Below, in pieces: positions 37,534 through 47,385 of a stretch of DNA of 53,750 nucleotides. Within the stretch, counting starts at the first letter, position 1. Each line of letters starts with the position of its first letter. The notes beneath the pieces were generated by a model that saw nothing but the letters and a program-made list of their open reading frames with translations, did not search any database and was not told where the DNA came from. The DNA comes from Barthelona sp. PAP020 (taxonomy: Eukaryota; Metamonada: BaSk clade): positions 1 to 53,750 of the forward strand of contig JARQWU010000040.1 of NCBI GenBank assembly GCA_040182905.1. The letters are read 5' to 3'. The translations under genes and the position numbers were made by a program.

Positions 37534-39738
37534 CTAAAAATCTTTAAAAAATCTGATTTTATCTCCTCTGAGACCAATTAAATTATCAGCTCTCAAATAC
37601 TCTAAACTTTGGGCGAATATTTTCAAAGAAATTCTGATACCATCAGTACTTATTTGTCTCAACAAGGCTTCTCTGCCCATTTCAGTGACATTCACTCTCT
37701 TAAAAGCCTCCACAATCATTTCAGCAATTCTTTTCACTGTACGTCTTTCTTCAGCAGAATGACCAGTTAATAAGGCATCCATATCTAATATTCCTCGACT
37801 ATCAGTGGCAGATGATTGAAAAGCGGATTTCATCAAACGAATTGCCTCTTTTACATGTTCTCTGGTAACTTCTTCTTGATATTCCATTCTTGCAAGACTT
37901 TCAGCAATTCTTATCAAAGATTCTAATTGCCTTAAGGTTGCTGTAATAGCTCCGCTTTGTTTCCCAACACCTCTCAAATCAACATAACCATCTCTCAAAA
38001 CTTCTGCAGCTTCAGGAGTTAATTTTGGATTTATCTTCTGCCTAGCGTACGAAATGTATTCTGCTAGAAATTCTACATCAAAATTATCACTTATTGACTC
38101 TTCTCTTTCATCATAAAACAATGAGACAATGTGTTTTGCTAGTCTTCGATCTTCTTCTTCATCAGGTACATCTAAAATTAAATAGACAAGATCAAATCTT
38201 GACAATAAAGTAGGAATCATATTAATGTTTTCAGATACAGATAACCTTGGATTATACTTTGATTCAATAGGATTAGCAGCTGCCAGTATGGAAGTTCTAG
38301 CATTCAACGTGGCAATAATACCTGCCTTTGCCACTGATATTGTTCCTTGCTCCATAGCTTCATGTAGTATTGTTGTTGTTTGTTTACTTGCTTTGTCAAA
38401 CTCATCAATGCAACAAATACCAAGGTCACTCAATACCAAAGCCCCACTTTCCAAAACATGTTCTCCTGTATCTTGGTCTTTGGTGACATAAGCGGTCAAA
38501 CCAACCGCAGACGATCCCTTACCACTTGTATAAATGCCTCTTGGACTTAGTTGATGTACATGTTGCAACAATTGAGACTTCGCAGTTCCAGGATCACCAA
38601 CAAGAAGGATATTTATTTCAGGTCTAACCTTTATACCCGTTAATTCTTTTCGAACAGCACCAAATAATTGACATAATAACCCCTTTTTGACATCATCATG
38701 ACCAAAGATCGATGGTGCTAGATTACGAGTCAAAATTTCGTAGCAATCTGATCTGCGGCTTAATGCATAATATTGTTGAACTTTATCAACATCAAAATTC
38801 ATATTTTCATCATTGAAAATCTTTCTTTGAGTATCCTTTCTGATATGAAGGGCATCAATGTAAGTTGCGAATACACTTCTTTGGGTTCTCATTTTGGCAT
38901 TGATTCGCATACCACTTGCTTTAAAGATACCCGTTAAAAGAACACGATCTCCAGGAACAACAGTTTCAACCATTTGATTATAGGCATGCACAATCACAGT
39001 ATGTGGGGTGGCACCATCTGGTAATTGTTCAGGTGCTTCTTGGACTTGAATAATTTGTAAAGCATCATAAAAACTCCTGTTGTACACCGGTTTTAAGCTG
39101 TTCACAGCTCGGCATCTGGGACACTCTTTTGGAGGATGAAACACACCAGCGTTACCACTCAATTGATCGCTAAATCCGCATCGATTCGCACATTCGAAAA
39201 ATACAACTCTGGGTTCTGGTGTAATACGACTAACACGTGTAACCATACCTTGAATAGAAACGTAACGATTTAAAATTTGTGGTTTTAACGATCTCATCAA
39301 GGTATGTTCGCGTAAATTATAAAATAATGCTGCAATGGGTGTGGAACTATTGTTTGCGATCAATTCATTGTTGATAAGATCATCAACAACGCTGAAAATA
39401 TGATAGGGAAATTGAACCAATTTCAAATACAAATCAGCATCAAATTCAAACAAATCTTGACAATCAATTTCTAACTCATTGGATCCAGATAAAATACTGT
39501 TGCGCAATAATACTTGATATTTTGGTTCATCATAATCAATATGTTGATATTCCGTTAAAAATTGACGAAATCTTCGTTGCACATCTGCAATTCGTATTGA
39601 TGTTCCCCAAAATACACCTTCAACTTCTCTCATTACAGCACTGGTATTCATAGACAAGGAGCTGCTTATCGGTATCGAACTACCTAATCCGGTCATTGAA
39701 GAACCCATTGGCAATGAAGATGCAGATAATGGATCCAT
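37534..39738 (-). CDS. MCM4: DNA replication licensing helicase MCM4
   Basis: A subunit of the MCM2-7 replicative helicase. The 734-aa protein has an N-terminal domain beginning FWGTSIRIADVQRRFRQFL, a zinc finger (CANRCGFSD ... CPRC, about 184-212), then the AAA+ core: Walker A GDPGTAKSQLL (about 378-388), Walker B CIDEFDK (about 442), and the arginine-finger segment LLSRFDLVYLILD (about 510). MCM4 is favoured over the other MCMs by the N-terminal segment and by ILAAANPIESKYNPRLSVSE. The C-terminal winged helix ends GLRGDKIRFF. It lacks the long Ser/Thr-rich N-terminal extension of animal MCM4, so regulation through that tail is reduced. Confidence 0.92.
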   Translation of the reverse strand: MDPLSASSLPMGSSMTGLGSSIPISSSLSMNTSAVMREVEGVFWGTSIRIADVQRRFRQFLTEYQHIDYDEPKYQVLLRNSILSGSNELEIDCQDLFEFDADLYLKLVQFPYHIFSVVDDLINNELIANNSSTPIAALFYNLREHTLMRSLKPQILNRYVSIQGMVTRVSRITPEPRVVFFECANRCGFSDQLSGNAGVFHPPKECPRCRAVNSLKPVYNRSFYDALQIIQVQEAPEQLPDGATPHTVIVHAYNQMVETVVPGDRVLLTGIFKASGMRINAKMRTQRSVFATYIDALHIRKDTQRKIFNDENMNFDVDKVQQYYALSRRSDCYEILTRNLAPSIFGHDDVKKGLLCQLFGAVRKELTGIKVRPEINILLVGDPGTAKSQLLQHVHQLSPRGIYTSGKGSSAVGLTAYVTKDQDTGEHVLESGALVLSDLGICCIDEFDKASKQTTTILHEAMEQGTISVAKAGIIATLNARTSILAAANPIESKYNPRLSVSENINMIPTLLSRFDLVYLILDVPDEEEDRRLAKHIVSLFYDEREESISDNFDVEFLAEYISYARQKINPKLTPEAAEVLRDGYVDLRGVGKQSGAITATLRQLESLIRIAESLARMEYQEEVTREHVKEAIRLMKSAFQSSATDSRGILDMDALLTGHSAEERRTVKRIAEMIVEAFKRVNVTEMGREALLRQISTDGIRISLKIFAQSLEYLRADNLIGLRGDKIRFFKDF

Positions 39739-40018
39739 ATTAATATTATAATAATTTCAAATTGAAGAATAAAATTCAAAAAAAAATTTCTACCACACCT
39801 TTTAAAAACAAAGAAAACAGATCAAAAAAACAACAAAATTTGTTTATATATAATATACAATTTACAATAAAAAAAATTAACATATAAAATTACATTCTTA
39901 ATGATTTTTTTTTCCAAAAAAAAAAAAAAAAAATCAATTGGATGCATAATACCAAACAAAAACACAATACAAAATATTTAAAGACTACATTTTAAAAATA
40001 AACTTAAAAAAACTTAAT

Positions 40019-40873
40019 TCAACTGAAAGCTTTCAATCTATAATTAAAAATTTTTTGTTTTGCATTTTTCGGTTTTGGCGGTATTTTTGGTGGGAGCATT
40101 GGAGGTAACTTGGGGAATTGATCAATAGCTTTAGGCAATTGAGTGTTGATTTTTGGTTGGGTTGATTGAGTGCTGAAAGAACTTTTTCTTGTTCTTTTTG
40201 ACAACGTGTTTTGATCATTTGCAGCAGACTTAACAGAGAGATTCGATGTGGAATTTATGGCTGTTTTTCTAACATATCTTTGTTGATAAGGACCATATTG
40301 ACTTCGTTTTTTTTCATTTTCATGAACTTGCCTTTGAATCTTCATGTTGTTTTCTATTTCTTTGGTTTCTTTTTGATTTTCAATCCTTTCTAACGCTTTT
40401 AAAATTTCTCTTTCTTTCAAAGACATTTCATGAAAATCTACAGATTGAAAAGGTAAATCTTTTTTGCTTATTATTTGTTTTCTTCTATTTTTATTTTTAG
40501 ACTCATTGAAAAAAGTTTTTTCAAGTTCAACAAATTTTTGGGTTGAATCCTTTATTTTTGATGGATTTTTTGATACTTTTTGACTATGACTATGGGCAAG
40601 ATTATGAAAACCAAGACTATCTAATGCATCACTGATGGTAAAATGTTGGAAATTTTTAGGTTTGTGATCGGTTTTGTATGAACTGTTTGAACGTTTATTT
40701 CTAATTTTTGGTGGATTTCTTGGTGGATTTTTTGTTTTATTGGCTATAGTATAACTTAAAGTGGAATAACGTGAAGAATTTCCGCTAAGTGTCGAATAAC
40801 GGTCAACTTCATAGTCCACATTTTCTGATAATATCGATTTGTCAATACTTAATGTTCTTTTCGTTTCTTTCAT
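40019..40873 (-). CDS. Basic, proline-tailed protein, unknown
   Basis: A 284-aa protein, not recognised. It is strongly basic and low in hydrophobics. The centre has a charged helical stretch (about 143-190) with SLKEREILKALERIENQKE. The C-terminus is proline-rich, with LPKLPPMLPPKIPPKPKN, a possible SH3 or profilin-binding region. The N-terminal half holds Ser/Thr-Leu repeats such as RYSTLSGNSSRYSTLS. It could be a cytoskeletal or ciliary linker, but this is a guess. It lies between MCM4 and a C2/coiled-coil protein, all on the minus strand. Confidence 0.6.
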   Translation of the reverse strand: MKETKRTLSIDKSILSENVDYEVDRYSTLSGNSSRYSTLSYTIANKTKNPPRNPPKIRNKRSNSSYKTDHKPKNFQHFTISDALDSLGFHNLAHSHSQKVSKNPSKIKDSTQKFVELEKTFFNESKNKNRRKQIISKKDLPFQSVDFHEMSLKEREILKALERIENQKETKEIENNMKIQRQVHENEKKRSQYGPYQQRYVRKTAINSTSNLSVKSAANDQNTLSKRTRKSSFSTQSTQPKINTQLPKAIDQFPKLPPMLPPKIPPKPKNAKQKIFNYRLKAFS

Positions 40874-41101
40874 TTGTTGAAAAAAATATTTTTAAATTTT
40901 TTTTTTAAAGCGTTGTTTTTTGTCAATTCGGTTTATTCTTAAACATTCAAATTATTTGTTTTATTTAATAATAGTTGTAAAGTGAATAAAATAGTTTGTC
41001 AGTTAGGTTCTTTTTCTCTTTTTGACAATCAATATTCAAAAAAAACCTTCAAAATAAAAAGACTAAATATTTATTGAATATATTATACTAACTTTTTCAT
41101 T

Positions 41102-44100
41102 TTAATTATCTAAAGATATGTCATATTCTTGTAGAAGATTCGCATCATTGAAATTGATGGAATCAATGGAAGTTCTGACATCTAAATTATTATCCAATTT
41201 TGAATTGAATATATCTTTGTCATCTGATGATTCATCACCAGGCTGATACTCTTCAAAATCAGCTACTTTTAAACTATTATCAGGATCAACAGAGATTGTG
41301 TCAAAAATCTCAGATATTTCATCCGAAAAACTGTCTCTAAACTTTTCAATTGTTGGTGTTTTCGTTTGTTTGCTCTTGTTTATCATTACAGATGATTTTT
41401 GATCATTTTCAAACACATTTTCAACATCACAGTCAGCGTCGATAATTTTCCCTTTTGATCTGTTGATTCGTAAGTTAGGTGAGGATATTTCATCGACTTC
41501 TAAAGGAGGAGGAGGAGGAATTCCATCAATCAATTCTTTCGAGTTCAAATCATCAGTTGCATTTATGTCACTGGATTTTCGCTCCAGCTCTTCCTTCAAA
41601 GTGTTAATCACCTGTTCATCTTTAATCCTTTGTACTGACAACATTTCAATTTGCCGTTCCAACGATTCAATATGTCCTCTGTATTTTTTTTGAAATTCTG
41701 CACTTATCAGCTGTCCATCCATTTGGTTTGGATTTGCACTTGATACACGAGTTGATTGTTGACTATCAAATTTTTCAACAAGTTTTTTTCTTTTGTCAGT
41801 CTCTTTCTCCAATTCATTTGATAAGTAAGTAATTTTTTCTGCCAAATTTTTAATTTGTTGTCTTGCTCTGGCTTGAAGAGCCAATTGAGATTGTTGAGAC
41901 TCTTTCAATTTTGTTTCGTATTGTTCAATGATATTCTCCTGATATTTCATTGCTTTAGTAGCTCTTTCAAGCTGTTCATTCAATTGTAGATTTTCCATCT
42001 TCTTTATATTTTGCAAATTTGCATATTCTTGCTGTAATTCAATATATTTCTTTTCAATGATATTCTTGGTAATGGAGATATTGTTAAAATTCATCTGTAA
42101 GGTCTTTAGTCTGGTAAATTCTGAAAATAATGCTTCATACGATGAATAAACTTTTCCATAGACGTTCAAGACATCTTCTTTTGACATTTTAGAAGTTGCT
42201 AACTCTTCCAATTTGGGTATTGACATCAATAATCCCGATTCCTTTTCCATAGCAGTGTATTTTTCCAGATCTGCTTCCATTTTCATTCTTCTTTCCTTTT
42301 CATGTTCATATGACTCTTCACTATGCTTCAATTGTTGTGTTAATCCATCTAATTCGGTTAATAATTCATGAATTCTCTCTTCATATGGTAATTCACGTTC
42401 TTCTTGGTCTGATTGCAGAGACATGAATAACCTTGAGATAGATTCTGGGTTTAATGAGACAGAAATAGTTTCTCCTTTGATAATTGGACCTAAATCATCA
42501 ACACTTGTCTCCAACGTATGTTGAAGCTCAAAAGTAGAAATGTCAGTATTGGGAAAATCAGTAGTACGGGAAGAGTCAAGAACTGTATTGTTATTTAAAG
42601 AATCTAACATTTGATATCCTAATTTACCATCTGAATCAAAAGAAGTGAGGTCATCCAAAGGTACTATTGAAGAAATAGATAAGTTGCTTGACATGTGATT
42701 TTGGGGAGAAACATTAAAAGATTTTTCAGTAGTATTGTTGGATGCCATTGTTGTTTGAGGCCTGGAAGTTTTAAGAACTGAAGTCGATCTGGAACTGAGA
42801 GGATTCGTTGAAGAAACATTGCTTTGTAAATATTTCAGCCAATTGCTTCCAGTTTTCAATTTAATTTTTGCAGCAACAGAAATTTCACTAAATTGAGTTG
42901 ACTTTGCCCAAACCCCCACAGGTTTAACCGCCAATTTTGGTAAAGGTATTTCAATACCAGTCGATTGTTCAAGTAACTGAATATTACTGAAGTTTTGCAA
43001 AGAAATGTGTGAAACACCCGCTAAAAAGTATCCCATATTTTCAGAATTCATTTCAGTATCTTCACGTCGATAATACCAGCCAATCCAAACAACAGAGTTA
43101 TTATCAACAACGTTTGAAGGTGCTACAAATACGAAACGTTGACGAAACTTACTGTTAGACAATCTAACAGTTTGTCCAATCTGATGGTAATTTTGAAACG
43201 ACGTTTTATGTTCATCATTGAGTAATTGAAAATTCTCAAAAGTCGGATCTATCTCATCAAAGGGCAATTCTGGCCTTGGAACAGAACTTATACTACCAAT
43301 ATGTAAACAAGCCACAACAGTACCAGGCATAGAAGGTGCATTATTTAGGGAATACAAATGAATTTCTAATCTGTTCAAGGTTGAATCCTGTTCAAAAACT
43401 TGAATTTCAGATTGTGCAGTTTCAACAAGGGTCAAAGAACAAAAAAGTTTTGTGGAATATTGTCCAACAACAGAATCTAAGGGTATTGCCAGGTTCAGTT
43501 GATGACCATGAATCAAGCCAGATATGGGTATTGTTGTTTTGGCAAGCAATTTCTTTGTATTAGGACTCACTAATCCAATGAAAAGATCATTTGCTTGACT
43601 GCCTCCCAATTCTTCAACAGGAACGAATAAATTCATGTTAAACGATGGTTCCCTTCCTTCAACCAACCGAGTTGTGGCACTGCCTCGTTGTTTTAATCGC
43701 ATTTCATGTGTCGATTTCAATGTTACAAATGATACAGGAGGATTGGTTTCACCATGAACATTTGAGGCGCCAAACACAAATACTCTCACAGTCCGAAAGT
43801 CGTTTGAATCAGGTAAGGATTTTCGATATGTATTCGGTTGTCTACTAGAGGAAGCAGAAACTGGAACAGGCACAGGCAATGAACCATTAATAATTTGAAC
43901 ATTTACAGATAATTCACCAACAACTTTAGTATTTGTGGAACTTGCACGGAAAAGATTTATAGTTCTTGTAATACTTTTTTCTCTTTGAAGGTCATTTAAT
44001 GAATTTTTAAGATTTAAAGAAGTTGATCCATAAGGTCTGGCAGTTCCAGTGGTTTTTTGTGAATTAGAATCAGAACTTCCTCTTAAAACAACAAAAGCTT

Positions 44101-44323
44101 CAATAATTAATATCGGTTCTTCAATATTTGAATTGAATTCAAATGAAAAACAATTCTTTGCAAAAATTGGATGATTAGAACTTTCTTTGTTGACTTCTGT
44201 CCTGAATTTATTTATTTCCGTTCCTCCTAACAATTGAACTCCTAAAAAAAAATTATATGGCTTTGGAAATCGACAATCAGATAATACAATCTGCAGATAT
44301 TTTGGAGTATTACCCATGTTCAT
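41102..44323 (-). CDS. C2-domain and coiled-coil protein, CCDC33-like
   Basis: A 1073-aa protein with an N-terminal half of beta-rich, C2-like domains (about 1-480; for example YLQIVLSDCRFPKPYNFFLG, RVFVFGASNVHGETNPPVSF and RLEIHLYSLNNAPSMPGTVV), a Ser-rich linker, and a coiled coil at about 640-930 with ATKAMKYQENIIEQYETKLK. The order of several C2-like domains followed by coiled coil is that of CCDC33, a flagellar/sperm-associated protein, and the last helix segment resembles it. The C-terminal 150 residues are acidic. No calcium ligands were checked residue by residue, so calcium binding is uncertain. Confidence 0.6.
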   Translation of the reverse strand: MNMGNTPKYLQIVLSDCRFPKPYNFFLGVQLLGGTEINKFRTEVNKESSNHPIFAKNCFSFEFNSNIEEPILIIEAFVVLRGSSDSNSQKTTGTARPYGSTSLNLKNSLNDLQREKSITRTINLFRASSTNTKVVGELSVNVQIINGSLPVPVPVSASSSRQPNTYRKSLPDSNDFRTVRVFVFGASNVHGETNPPVSFVTLKSTHEMRLKQRGSATTRLVEGREPSFNMNLFVPVEELGGSQANDLFIGLVSPNTKKLLAKTTIPISGLIHGHQLNLAIPLDSVVGQYSTKLFCSLTLVETAQSEIQVFEQDSTLNRLEIHLYSLNNAPSMPGTVVACLHIGSISSVPRPELPFDEIDPTFENFQLLNDEHKTSFQNYHQIGQTVRLSNSKFRQRFVFVAPSNVVDNNSVVWIGWYYRREDTEMNSENMGYFLAGVSHISLQNFSNIQLLEQSTGIEIPLPKLAVKPVGVWAKSTQFSEISVAAKIKLKTGSNWLKYLQSNVSSTNPLSSRSTSVLKTSRPQTTMASNNTTEKSFNVSPQNHMSSNLSISSIVPLDDLTSFDSDGKLGYQMLDSLNNNTVLDSSRTTDFPNTDISTFELQHTLETSVDDLGPIIKGETISVSLNPESISRLFMSLQSDQEERELPYEERIHELLTELDGLTQQLKHSEESYEHEKERRMKMEADLEKYTAMEKESGLLMSIPKLEELATSKMSKEDVLNVYGKVYSSYEALFSEFTRLKTLQMNFNNISITKNIIEKKYIELQQEYANLQNIKKMENLQLNEQLERATKAMKYQENIIEQYETKLKESQQSQLALQARARQQIKNLAEKITYLSNELEKETDKRKKLVEKFDSQQSTRVSSANPNQMDGQLISAEFQKKYRGHIESLERQIEMLSVQRIKDEQVINTLKEELERKSSDINATDDLNSKELIDGIPPPPPLEVDEISSPNLRINRSKGKIIDADCDVENVFENDQKSSVMINKSKQTKTPTIEKFRDSFSDEISEIFDTISVDPDNSLKVADFEEYQPGDESSDDKDIFNSKLDNNLDVRTSIDSINFNDANLLQEYDISLDN

Positions 44324-44706
44324 AAATTAGAAGGAAAGAATTTCCTTAATTAAATAAAAAAAATAAAATGTAAAGATTTTACAAACATTTTCATAAAGAA
44401 CACATGTATAACCCACAAAAAGGACAGTAGTTAAGATACAAGCATTACTCGGAGACTTCAACAAAAGTCGAAAAAACATCAGATAAAACCTCAAACATAG
44501 AGATAACGTCAACAAGAACAATTCTTTACTTCAAGAATACTGAATTTAATCCTTTAGGTCGCTTTTTTTTTTTTAGGCGTCGAACATCCCAAAATCTTCG
44601 TCATCGAAAAACTTCTAACTATACCACACCCAACGTAATAGGTTAATTTAAAAAAATAAAAGTCTTTAAAATATGAAATTTTTTTTTACATTCTTTCTTT
44701 GAAAAC
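44324..44706. other. Spacer with possible degraded coding sequence
   Basis: A 383-bp divergent spacer. On the + strand, 44380-44569 reads in one frame with a single stop (including KHFHKEHMYNPQKGQ and ILYFKNTEFNPLGRF), runs into a 12-base T run, and then a shifted frame at 44579-44641 reads VEHPKIFVIEKLLTIPHPT before tandem stops. Base composition is less AT-rich than the flanks. It may be a relic gene or chance. No RNA gene was identified. Confidence 0.3.
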
Positions 44707-45837
44707 ATGAGTAACGATTACAGACCAATTGTTATAGATAATGGATCAGGACAAATAAAAGCCGGTTCTAGTAATGAATTAATGCCAACATGCACATTTT
44801 CTTCAGTTGTTGGAAGACCAAGAGTTACAATTGAAAAACTGGGTGAAACAGTGACTGGAAATGATACTTTATATGTAGGAGATAGAGCTTTACACTCTTC
44901 GGGAATTTTAAAAATTTCACGTCCAATTGAAAAAGGAGTAATTACGAATTGGGAAGAAATGCAAGCTATCTGGAGATATACGTTTGATAATCAACTTAGA
45001 ATTGATCCGAAATATTGTAAAATTTTATTGACTGAGACTCCAAGCAATGAACATTCAAATAGACAAAAAATGTTTGAAGTTATGTTTGAAGAATTTCAGG
45101 TTGAGGCCAGTTTTGTACAAACACAGGCTCTTTTGGCTTTATTTGCTGAAGGTTTGGTTACTGGCTGTGTTTTTGATTGTGGTGATGGAATTTCACACAC
45201 TATACCTATTTATGAAGGATTTATTTTAAAACAAGCGATAATGAGACTAGATATTGCAGGGAACACAATTTCTCATTATCTGACTCAACTGCTTGAACAA
45301 GAAAATATCACCAATGTGTCTGAATTAGATGTTAAACGAATGAAGGAGCAATTGGGTTATATTGCACTGGATTATGATGAAGAAATCAAAAAAGCTCAAA
45401 ACACCTCCGAAATCAAGAGTGATTTTGAATTACCTGATGGATCAATGGTTACCTTGAACAAATCCAGATTTAGTTGTTCAGAAATATTGTTTAAGCCTCA
45501 GTTAGTCAACATTGAGGATGTTGGTGTTCATGAGCAGATTTCTAACAGCATTCGTAAAACTGAATATGATATTAGACCTAATTTATACAGCAATATTGTA
45601 TTGGCTGGTGGTAGTACGATGTTTAAAAATTTGGAAACAAGATTGGAAAGGGAAATCACAAATTTAGCACCTGCCAGTGTGAAAATACATGTTCAAGCAC
45701 CAAGAGATCGAAAATTTAGTGTTTGGACAGGAGGAGCTATAATGTCTTCATTACAAGCATTTGTAAGATCTTGGATTACACGTCAAGAATATGAGGAATC
45801 AGGTCCTTCTGTGATTCTTACAAAATGCCATAATTAA
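44707..45837 (+). CDS. Divergent actin-related protein
   Basis: A 376-aa actin-fold ATPase, the length of conventional actin. Phosphate-binding loops are VIDNGSGQIKAGSS (about 9-22) and FDCGDGISHTIPIYEGF (about 157-173), with IVLAGGSTMFKNLETRLERE near 298-317 and WTGGAIMSSLQAF near 343. The C-terminus TRQEYEESGPSVILTKC resembles actin and Arp1. It shares LLTETPSNEHSNRQKMFEVM with actin and Arp2-type proteins but diverges elsewhere, so it is not conventional actin. Arp1-type (dynactin) or a lineage-specific Arp is possible. Key residues for nucleotide binding appear kept. It is divergent from the CCDC33-like gene. Confidence 0.85.
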   Translation: MSNDYRPIVIDNGSGQIKAGSSNELMPTCTFSSVVGRPRVTIEKLGETVTGNDTLYVGDRALHSSGILKISRPIEKGVITNWEEMQAIWRYTFDNQLRIDPKYCKILLTETPSNEHSNRQKMFEVMFEEFQVEASFVQTQALLALFAEGLVTGCVFDCGDGISHTIPIYEGFILKQAIMRLDIAGNTISHYLTQLLEQENITNVSELDVKRMKEQLGYIALDYDEEIKKAQNTSEIKSDFELPDGSMVTLNKSRFSCSEILFKPQLVNIEDVGVHEQISNSIRKTEYDIRPNLYSNIVLAGGSTMFKNLETRLEREITNLAPASVKIHVQAPRDRKFSVWTGGAIMSSLQAFVRSWITRQEYEESGPSVILTKCHN

Positions 45838-45906
45838 ATATTGAATTACCGGCATTAAAAAGTGTAAAGTTTCATTTATTTTTTTTAATATTTTCTTCTT
45901 TTAATT

Positions 45907-46698
45907 ATGAGTGATTTTGTGAAATTAAGATTAAAATCGACCGATTATGAACAATTATTGCAATTTTTAGACCAAACAAATGGTCTTTTGAATTTGACCT
46001 TAACGTTAAATGAACAATTAGAGTTAAGAAATTTTGAAGAAATTTCAACCAATAATGATGATGAAATTAATAAAAAAAAGTTAGATAGTGAAGAAATTAA
46101 AATTTTATTTGAAACAACAAATGAACAATTGAAAAACATGACAAATAATTTAAAATATATCGAAACTGTTATAAATAAGGATAGTGTTATTTTTGATATG
46201 GATGAAATTCAGCAAAGAGAAGTTCAATCAATGAAAGATTGTATTATTGATTTAAAAACACAAAATTCTGAATTGGATAACAGTAAAACTGTTGAACAAA
46301 CTCGTAATATGTTGTTATCTGCTAAAATTGAGAGTTTGAACGACGATATTCAAAATTATCACAAAGAACTAGCCAAAGCTAAACATTACGTGAAGACATT
46401 ATTGACCGAAGAAAATCAAAAAACCCATTTTGGTAATATAAACAAGAAACTAATTGAACAAGATGAATTGATTCAAGAGCTTGATGAGGAAATACTGAAA
46501 AATGAGGAAATGATCGAATCATTGAATGAAAAAATTAATTCTCTTGAAGAACATGAAGTGTTCATGAAAAAGGAAATTAGAAATTTGAAGTTAGACCATT
46601 CAAAACACTTAAAAATAATGAAAGAAGATTTTGAAACTGCTTTATCAGATAAAAATAGAATAATAATTGAATTAGAACGTGATTTAAACAATCTATAA
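45907..46698 (+). CDS. Coiled-coil protein, unknown
   Basis: A 263-aa protein that is coiled coil over almost its whole length (about 10-260), rich in Glu, Lys, Asn and Leu. There is no globular domain, membrane segment or signal. The N-terminus SDFVKLRLKSTDYEQLLQFL could be a short capping helix. It starts 69 bp after the actin-related gene on the same strand. It probably acts as a structural or tethering protein; the family is not recognised, and similarity searches with coiled coils would be unreliable. Confidence 0.65.
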   Translation: MSDFVKLRLKSTDYEQLLQFLDQTNGLLNLTLTLNEQLELRNFEEISTNNDDEINKKKLDSEEIKILFETTNEQLKNMTNNLKYIETVINKDSVIFDMDEIQQREVQSMKDCIIDLKTQNSELDNSKTVEQTRNMLLSAKIESLNDDIQNYHKELAKAKHYVKTLLTEENQKTHFGNINKKLIEQDELIQELDEEILKNEEMIESLNEKINSLEEHEVFMKKEIRNLKLDHSKHLKIMKEDFETALSDKNRIIIELERDLNNL

Positions 46699-46790
46699 GC
46701 AGCAACATATTTTTGATTTGTAAAAAGCTCAATTTTTTTTTTTATTTTTTTAAATTCGTAAGGGATGAAAGAACCTTTTTAGAGGTTTGA

Positions 46791-47129
46791 TTACCCAAAA
46801 GTAGCTTCTAATGACACAATTAAATGTAAATACCCGTCATTTCTATTTTTATAGGTTGAATGATAATATCCGATTGTTTTATTCGTCATGCACAACATTT
46901 TCTTGTCTTTTATTAATAAAAATAAACTTTTACTTGAATTGATTTTCAGAAATTTCTTAAGATAATGTAACATCTCTATTATTAAAGTATTTGGCCTGCA
47001 AAATAAATCAACAATATTTTGTTTGCTCTCATAATCTATGAAAAACAGAACACCAACAAGATTTTCATCAAAAGTGTTTCTCAAATATGACAATTTTTCT
47101 ATTTTTCGTTCTAAATCATATTTGCTCAT
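46791..47129 (-). CDS. Divergent Atg8-like ubiquitin-fold protein with exposed C-terminal glycine
   Basis: Atg8 proteins are lipidated on autophagosomes through ATG7 and Atg3. The 112-aa protein aligns over its length with Atg8: an N-terminal helix with LERKIEKLSYLRNTFDE, strand VGVLFFIDYE, then NTLIIEMLHYLKKFLKI, LFLLIKDKKMLCMTNKTIG and DGYLHLIVSLEATFG. The last fifteen residues line up without gaps with the Atg8 ending, including the aromatic residue before glycine. The chain stops at that glycine, so no Atg4 cleavage would be needed. Atg12 also ends in Gly, but the C-terminal pattern favours Atg8. It is too divergent for certainty. ATG7 in the same window is a plausible activator. Confidence 0.6.
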   Translation of the reverse strand: MSKYDLERKIEKLSYLRNTFDENLVGVLFFIDYESKQNIVDLFCRPNTLIIEMLHYLKKFLKINSSKSLFLLIKDKKMLCMTNKTIGYYHSTYKNRNDGYLHLIVSLEATFG

Positions 47130-47385
47130 ATTAGTTTGTCAATAGTTTTATTTGGGTTTAATATTGGAACTTTTTTTGAAAAAAGGTTGGTATTTGAGGA
47201 AAACCCTCTTTTAGATAAAAAATCTATTTGAGTGAAAATTTGTAATTTTTGAACAAATAATATGTTTTCCGAACATAGAAACCATGAAGAAAACGAATAT
47301 TAAATTTATATTCTGTTTGAAAATTACAAACAATAATTTTTGAATAATTTGGATAGAATATACCTCAATTGTAAAAGCATATTAA

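Noticed and set aside
37390-37581. + strand 63-codon ORF overlapping the MCM4 3' end
   Set aside because: Overlaps a firm gene, hydrophobic and Phe-rich, no recognisable features.
44327-44521. Minus-strand 64-codon hydrophobic open stretch
   Set aside because: TTG start, adjacent to the CCDC33-like start, antisense to the coding-like + strand stretch.
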